A DNA stretch of 16,738 nucleotides from Ascidiaceihabitans sp. Its GTDB lineage: Bacteria > Pseudomonadota > Alphaproteobacteria > Rhodobacterales > Rhodobacteraceae. The notes beneath the pieces were generated by a model, which was not told the DNA's origin, did not search any database, and worked only from the letters and a program-made list of their open reading frames with translations. The translations under genes were made by a program, and so were the position numbers. Below are positions 12,387 to 16,738 of the stretch, one piece after another. Every line of letters starts with the position of its first letter. The first letter of the stretch is position 1. The stretch is taken from the NCBI GenBank assembly GCA_023301665.1, contig JALZUL010000049.1:1-16738 (forward strand), given 5' to 3'.

Positions 12387-13862
12387 TTAGACCGACATGC
12401 AAACGTATTTCATCTCTAAGAATTCATCCAAGCCGTGATGACTGCCTTCACGGCCCAAGCCGGATTGTTTGATGCCACCAAATGGTGCGACCTCGGTCGA
12501 AATGATGCCCGTGTTGACACCAACGATGCCGTATTCCAGTTCTTCGGCAACCTTGTAAACACGGCTTAGATCGCTGGCGTAAAAGTAAGCGGCCAGTCCA
12601 AAGATCGTGTCATTGGCTTTGGCTATTACATCGTCCACATCGTCAAATTTAAACAAGGGGGCGAGGGGGCCAAATGTTTCTTCTTGCGCGACTTTCATAT
12701 CTTGGGTCACGCCCGTCACCACTGTTGGTTGGAAAAAGCTACCACCTAAATCGTGGGCTGCACCACCTGTCAGGACGCTGCCGCCATTTCCCAAAATATC
12801 ATCAAGATGGTCTTGAACCTTAACCGCCGCATTTTCACTGATCAGTGGTCCTGTTGTGACGCCATCGTTAAAGCCGTCGCCAACCTGCAATGCCTCTACG
12901 GCCACTTTTAGTTTCGCAGCAAAGGCATCATAAACGCCGGCTTGGACATAGATGCGGTTCGCACAAACACATGTTTGACCAGCGTTGCGGAATTTACACA
13001 TCATTGCGCCCTCAACGGCGGCATCTAGATCAGCATCATCGAATACGATGAACGGTGCGTTGCCCCCCAACTCCATCGAGCACTTCATGACCTGATCAGC
13101 GGCTTGTGCCAAAAGGATGCGCCCAACAGCGGTAGAGCCTGTAAAGGTTAGTTTGCGCACAATCGGGTTTTCGCAAAATTCTTTTCCGGTGCTTGACGCA
13201 TCAGATGTTGTCACCACTTGGAACACCCCATCAGGAAAGCCAGCGCGTACCGCCAAAACAGCGATGGCCGTCGCAGAAAGTGGGGTCAATTCAGCGGGGC
13301 GGGCGATAAATGCACAGCCTGCAGCCAATGCGGGTGCGGCTTTGCGGGTGATCATCGCGTTGGGAAAGTTCCACGGAGTGATCGACGCCGCGACACCAAT
13401 CGGTTGCTTCATCACAGTGATGCGCTTGTCACGTTGGTGGCCGGGGATCGTTTCGCCGTAGATTCGTTTGGCTTCTTCGGCGAAAAACTCAATGAAAGAC
13501 GCGCCATAGGCGATTTCGCCTTTTGCCTCAGCCAATGGTTTGCCCATTTCAGCCGTTAGGATCGTGCCAAGATCGTCTTGGTTCTCCATCATCAATTCGA
13601 ACCATTTACGCAAAACGGCGCTGCGTTCTTTGGCAGACCATTTGGCCCAAGCTTTTTGCGCAACCTCAGCCTTAGCAATCGCGTCCGCCACCTGAGCACG
13701 GCTTAGGTCGGCGACTTGCGCCACAACATCACCACGCGCTGGGTTTTTGACGTCAAAGGTGCCCTCGTCACCATCAATCCAGGCACCACCGACATGAGCG
13801 CGAGGTTCAAGAAGTGTAGGATCCTTGAGCATTGTTTTGAGATTAGTGGTCTTTTCCAGCAT
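12387..13862 (-). CDS. gabD: NAD(P)-dependent succinate-semialdehyde dehydrogenase-type aldehyde dehydrogenase
   Basis: A 491-aa aldehyde dehydrogenase of the GabD type, which oxidises succinate semialdehyde to succinate, linking GABA breakdown to the TCA cycle. The catalytic nucleophile is Cys298 in GQTCVCANR, the general base Glu264 in MELGGNAPF, and the oxyanion Asn165 in PWNFPNA. The Rossmann loop FTGSTAVG (about 240-247) and the C-terminal PFGGIKQSGLGREGS are typical. The usual KPAE motif that contacts the cofactor reads RPAE (Arg188). Start: ATG at 13860-13862, preceded by GGAGGA at 6 nt; an upstream extension to 13925 lacks a site. The exact substrate cannot be fixed from sequence, as related semialdehyde dehydrogenases look alike. 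It diverges from the hydrolase gene. Confidence 0.92.
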   Translation of the reverse strand: MLEKTTNLKTMLKDPTLLEPRAHVGGAWIDGDEGTFDVKNPARGDVVAQVADLSRAQVADAIAKAEVAQKAWAKWSAKERSAVLRKWFELMMENQDDLGTILTAEMGKPLAEAKGEIAYGASFIEFFAEEAKRIYGETIPGHQRDKRITVMKQPIGVAASITPWNFPNAMITRKAAPALAAGCAFIARPAELTPLSATAIAVLAVRAGFPDGVFQVVTTSDASSTGKEFCENPIVRKLTFTGSTAVGRILLAQAADQVMKCSMELGGNAPFIVFDDADLDAAVEGAMMCKFRNAGQTCVCANRIYVQAGVYDAFAAKLKVAVEALQVGDGFNDGVTTGPLISENAAVKVQDHLDDILGNGGSVLTGGAAHDLGGSFFQPTVVTGVTQDMKVAQEETFGPLAPLFKFDDVDDVIAKANDTIFGLAAYFYASDLSRVYKVAEELEYGIVGVNTGIISTEVAPFGGIKQSGLGREGSHHGLDEFLEMKYVCMSV

Positions 13863-13939
13863 TTGGCATCCTCCAGCGATTGCGATGTTAGGCAAAGCAA
13901 CTAATGTAGCTTTTGTCCAGATCAATTGGCGAGGATGTT

Positions 13940-14725
13940 ATGATCGATATGAACGATGCCTATGCAAATGGGGCCTATATCCAAGGTGCTGCAGATTACC
14001 CTGTGCGTTGGTCCAAGGCGTCCGAAGAATTGCGCCAATCTTTGGGTGGGCGCGCCGAATTGGATGTTCCATACGGGCCATCTGAACGGCAGGCCTATGA
14101 TATGTTTCATCCAGAGGTGACATCAAAAGGCACGTTGATATTTGTGCACGGCGGATATTGGCGGATGTTTGATCGCAAAAGTTGGTCGTTTCTGGCCAAA
14201 GGTGCATTGGAACGGGGATGGTCTGTCGCGATGCCCTCTTACGATCTGTGCCCAGATGTACGGATCGCAGGTATAACCCAGCAGATCGCACAGGCGGTTC
14301 AGGTGATAGCAGGCCAAACCTCAGACCCCATCAGTTTGGCCGGCCATTCGGCAGGGGGGCATTTGGTGGCCCGAATGCTGGCCCCGGGCATGTTGCCTGC
14401 CGCTGTTGTGGACCGGCTGGACCACGTCATGCCCATCTCGCCCCTCAGTGATCTGGAACCCTTGTGCCAAACCGACATGAACGGCGATTTTCAAATGGAC
14501 AAGGCTATGGCAAGGGCCGAAAGCCCGATCCTGCAACCGGCGCCAAAAACCCCAGTGACTGTGTGGGTTGGCGGCGATGAACGGCCCGCTTTCTTGGATC
14601 AAGCAATGTGGTTGGCGGAGGCATGGCAATGTGACGAGGTGGTGACGAAGGGCGAACACCACTTCAACGTTATCGATGCACTTTGTCATCCCGAAAGTAA
14701 GATGCTCGGGCGCCTAACAACCTGA
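13940..14725 (+). CDS. Alpha/beta hydrolase of the arylformamidase (kynurenine formamidase) type
   Basis: A 261-aa cytoplasmic alpha/beta hydrolase. HGGYW (70-74) is the oxyanion-hole motif of the hormone-sensitive-lipase/arylformamidase branch. GHSAG (135-139) carries the nucleophile Ser137, Asp213 in GGDERP is the likely acid, and His241 in GEHHFNVID the likely base. The pattern resembles enzymes annotated as kynurenine formamidase-like, which release formate from N-formylkynurenine in tryptophan breakdown, but the fold covers many esterases and no kynurenine gene is nearby. ATG at 13940 has GCGAGGA just upstream; TTG at 13913 is less likely. It diverges from gabD with a 77-nt gap. No signal peptide. 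Confidence 0.85.
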   Translation: MIDMNDAYANGAYIQGAADYPVRWSKASEELRQSLGGRAELDVPYGPSERQAYDMFHPEVTSKGTLIFVHGGYWRMFDRKSWSFLAKGALERGWSVAMPSYDLCPDVRIAGITQQIAQAVQVIAGQTSDPISLAGHSAGGHLVARMLAPGMLPAAVVDRLDHVMPISPLSDLEPLCQTDMNGDFQMDKAMARAESPILQPAPKTPVTVWVGGDERPAFLDQAMWLAEAWQCDEVVTKGEHHFNVIDALCHPESKMLGRLTT

Positions 14726-15009
14726 AAATTCGCACAGCTACCGCCAGAATATGCCCTGCATAACATGCAACCACAGGTGAACCTCGCAAAAAAGGCATTG
14801 GGGTTTGCTTTGGTTTATAAAGTTTCATGGCTAGGCTAGAATGTTCGACACAGTCTGGAATAGCTGACGTTTTGCAGCGATTGGCACCTACGCTCTTCCC
14901 TTATTCGCATGATTTTGCAACACTTTGTTTGAAATCTAAGGTTGAGGGATGTTAATTCGCATTACATTGCCTATGTATTTATTAAGCTTTTGAAAAACAG
15001 GAGAATTTG
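14726..15009. other. Intergenic region before the three-gene cluster
   Basis: 284 nt without a credible reading frame on either strand. An imperfect hairpin at 14780-14815 (AACC..GCAAA with TTTGC..GGTT) could be a weak terminator for the hydrolase gene. The last 70 nt are AT-rich, as expected for a promoter of the downstream cluster, but I could not single out convincing -35/-10 boxes. The far end holds the AGGAG Shine-Dalgarno (14999-15003). Confidence 0.5.
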
Positions 15010-16086
15010 ATGGCAAATTTTGACGCGCAGGTGCGGGAATCTCAATCGCAGGTGGCCGAGGCGCAATCCAAGATCGCTGAGTTGACCGGCCGGATCGAAA
15101 CCGCGCGCTCGAAATTGAAAGCTGGCGATGAAGCGATGATCGACATCGAAAACGCTTCGCTCGAAGACGTACATGCCCATACGGATGTGATGAACGCCAA
15201 TATCGCTGAGCTGATTATGGGGCTTGATGATGTAACGTCAGCTTTCTCCAAAGACTTTGACGAAATGCGCAACAAGACCGGTTGGGAAAGTTTCGTGGGT
15301 ATCTTTGCTAAAGCAAAGTCCGACAGCATGCGCCAAGAACGGGTGCGTACTGCCTCTATCGACGACAAGCTACAGGACCTGATTTCAAAATCCGATGTGA
15401 TTGTTCAACTGCTCACTGGCCAGCTTGAAATGCTTGAGGATCAAAAGGTGAAGGTCGAAAGCAACCTGACTGAAACGCTGGATGAACGCGAAGCGGTGGT
15501 GCAGGAATTGTCCGCCTTGCAGGGCAAAATCCAAAGCATGGACCCCAAGATTATCACGATCGAAAACAAGATCGCGTCAGAACAAGACGCCGCCAAACGC
15601 ACCAAGTTAGAGACTGAATTGGCAGGCCTAAATTCTGAATACAACGCAATGGTTCAGGACGAACAGGTCAAGCTTGCGAACTCCCAAACGCTTGAGCGTT
15701 ACATCGAAAAAGGCAAGACGTGGATCGATTCACTTCAGAACCAAGCGGCGACGCAAATGGTGCTGATCAACAAGCTGCAAACAGACACCAAACAACGCGT
15801 GGTCCTCTATGACGCCCTGACCAAATCGTTGAAAACCGCGCAACAACAAGACGTCGCGCACCGCATCAACGAGATCGGCGTACAAACGGATCAAGAGGCG
15901 CAGGCGGCGATGGCTGGCATCGGTGCCGCGACCAACAAACGCATGGCCGAGATGATGGAAGCGCACGAGGACCACATGGTCTTTGCCCGCGATGTGCTAG
16001 AGCAAAAGGCAAAAGCAGACGAACGCTTTGCCCGTCGGTTCCAGCAGATCGTTGATAAGCACGATAGCAATCAGTATGGCGGGTAA
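15010..16086 (+). CDS. Long coiled-coil protein, possibly TelA-like, unknown function
   Basis: A 358-aa soluble, highly charged, almost wholly helical protein with no signal peptide or membrane segment. Coiled-coil heptads are evident at about residues 8-38, 115-175 and 180-245. A short Gly/aromatic interruption, TGWESFVGIFAKAKSDSM (about 90-107), is followed by SIDDKLQDLISKSDVIVQLL, then EMLEDQKVKVESNL, LERYIEKGKTWIDSL and INKLQTD. This order (Gly/Phe patch, Ile-Asp helix, later ERYI-KG segment) reminds me of TelA/toxic-anion-resistance proteins, but I could not test it, and the match is distant. The ATG at 15010 has AGGAG 6 nt before it. The next gene overlaps its last 11 nt, so the two are coupled. 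Confidence 0.8.
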   Translation: MANFDAQVRESQSQVAEAQSKIAELTGRIETARSKLKAGDEAMIDIENASLEDVHAHTDVMNANIAELIMGLDDVTSAFSKDFDEMRNKTGWESFVGIFAKAKSDSMRQERVRTASIDDKLQDLISKSDVIVQLLTGQLEMLEDQKVKVESNLTETLDEREAVVQELSALQGKIQSMDPKIITIENKIASEQDAAKRTKLETELAGLNSEYNAMVQDEQVKLANSQTLERYIEKGKTWIDSLQNQAATQMVLINKLQTDTKQRVVLYDALTKSLKTAQQQDVAHRINEIGVQTDQEAQAAMAGIGAATNKRMAEMMEAHEDHMVFARDVLEQKAKADERFARRFQQIVDKHDSNQYGG

Positions 16087-16303
16087 ATTTCCACGCCTGC
16101 CCTTGCTGCGCAAACCGCAAAACTGGACGGAGTGGTGGTGGGATACGGTTTGTCTACTCCCAGTACTGTTTGTCTTGATTTACGTTTTTGAGTTTTCCAC
16201 AGGCGTGATGATCGCAGTGTCGGTTGCTGCGCAAATTGGCGCGGCTTGGCGAATATCGAAGCTCTTGGCGCAGGAAAATGAAGATATCAACCAAGATGAC
16301 TGA
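16076..16303 (+). CDS. Small two-helix membrane protein
   Basis: A 75-aa protein with a basic, proline-containing start (MAGKFPRLPLLRKPQ) and a Trp-rich entry NWTEWWWD. It then has two adjacent hydrophobic helices, about 23-38 (TVCLLPVLFVLIYVFE) and 42-56 (GVMIAVSVAAQIGAA), and an acidic tail LAQENEDINQDD. I do not recognise a family. It overlaps the coiled-coil gene by 11 nt and the following gene by 8 nt, so all three are probably translated together. It could anchor the coiled-coil protein at the membrane, an inference from order only. An in-frame TTG at 16028 exists but would lie deep in the upstream gene. Confidence 0.75.
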   Translation: MAGKFPRLPLLRKPQNWTEWWWDTVCLLPVLFVLIYVFEFSTGVMIAVSVAAQIGAAWRISKLLAQENEDINQDD

Positions 16304-16738
16304 TCAATATACATCAGGCCTCACTGATCTCTTTGCTTCGCGTCGTTATTTCCGCAAATTTCAAGGCATCATGGCCCACATGACCCGGGTCGCCGGCGTG
16401 ATGGAAATTGAGGGGAAATTGAACCGTGACGAGGTGAAAATCCTCACCCGCTACGCCGTGGCACTGACCTTCACCTTCCGTGCTCTCAGCCACAAATATC
16501 TGCTTGTCGGGCGCGACACTGGCCGCTTTTTCGGTAGCTTAGAGATAGACACCGGATACAGCGGCTTCCCTGCGGCGGAAGAGATAATAACCATGGCCAA
16601 CGATGCCCAACAAGCGGCGCGTCATTTGGATCAAATGCCATCCGTGGATCAGTTGAAATCCGAAATGGTCGGTGTGATCTTGGGCGAACGCAAGGTCCCG
16701 ACAAAGCTGCAATTCGCGCTGTCACAGCGGCTGTACTA
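16296..16738 (+). CDS. Unknown protein, cut by the right edge of the window
   Basis: An open reading frame of at least 147 codons that continues beyond the window. It starts with ATG at 16296 inside the end of the previous gene (8-nt overlap). The visible part is soluble and mixed: MTDQYTSGLTDLFASRRYFRK, a Met-rich helix (FQGIMAHMTRVAGVMEIEG), LNRDEVKILTRYAVALTFTF, then a less helical section with GRDTGRFFGSLEIDTGYSG and further helices after about residue 95. I do not recognise a family and see no catalytic motif. The absence of a stop codon to 16738 and the overlap support it being a real gene of the same operon. Confidence 0.75.
   Translation, partial: MTDQYTSGLTDLFASRRYFRKFQGIMAHMTRVAGVMEIEGKLNRDEVKILTRYAVALTFTFRALSHKYLLVGRDTGRFFGSLEIDTGYSGFPAAEEIITMANDAQQAARHLDQMPSVDQLKSEMVGVILGERKVPTKLQFALSQRLY

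Noticed and set aside
14321..14689. 122-codon minus-strand frame opposite the alpha/beta hydrolase
   Set aside because: Antisense to the catalytic region of a well-supported hydrolase and without a ribosome site.

Overview
The window looks like chromosomal DNA of an alphaproteobacterium of the Roseobacter group (Rhodobacteraceae), of moderate GC. This is inferred from the protein sequences (LeuC/LeuD, RsfS, RlmH, DUF599, GlcD/E/F, GabD-type dehydrogenase), from the gene orders, and from alphaproteobacterial-type signals (a CtrA-like box and a RpoH-type promoter followed by a ROSE-like 5' leader). I see no tRNA, rRNA, insertion sequence, prophage or CRISPR array. It is mostly ordinary core genome; the less ordinary parts are regulatory leaders and a few uncharacterised genes.

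Layout. 1-1826, minus strand: leuC followed by leuD (which runs off the left edge), the two subunits of 3-isopropylmalate dehydratase. Upstream of leuC is a short Leu-containing reading frame followed by a terminator-like hairpin, a possible attenuator. 2100-3434, plus: an MscS-type mechanosensitive channel. 3530-4474, plus: rsfS and rlmH, both acting on the ribosome; a strong Shine-Dalgarno in front of rsfS serves no ordinary rsfS start and instead sits before a tiny leader frame. 4542-5629, minus: a small secreted protein and a DUF599 membrane protein.

5722-10022, plus: the glycolate oxidase operon glcD-glcE-(four-helix membrane protein)-glcF, which oxidises glycolate to glyoxylate and passes electrons to the respiratory chain. 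A 7-bp inverted repeat lies in the divergent promoter region before glcD. 10094-11706, plus: two translationally coupled, exported trypsin-like proteases, tandem paralogues that share an identical ten-residue C-terminal tail. 11702-12360: a heat-shock-type promoter overlapping the second protease's stop codon, a leader of about 100 nt with the UCGCU/AGGA pairing of ROSE RNA thermometers, a small heat-shock protein gene, and a strong bidirectional terminator.

12387-13862, minus: a succinate-semialdehyde-dehydrogenase-type NAD(P) dehydrogenase, divergent from an alpha/beta hydrolase of the arylformamidase type (13940-14725). 15010-16738, plus: three tightly overlapping genes of unknown role: a long coiled-coil protein with a TelA-like feel, a 75-residue two-helix membrane protein, and a third gene cut by the right edge.

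The observations most worth following are the ROSE-like thermometer with its embedded RpoH promoter, the leuC leader, the conserved tail of the protease pair, and the overlapping three-gene cluster at the right edge.
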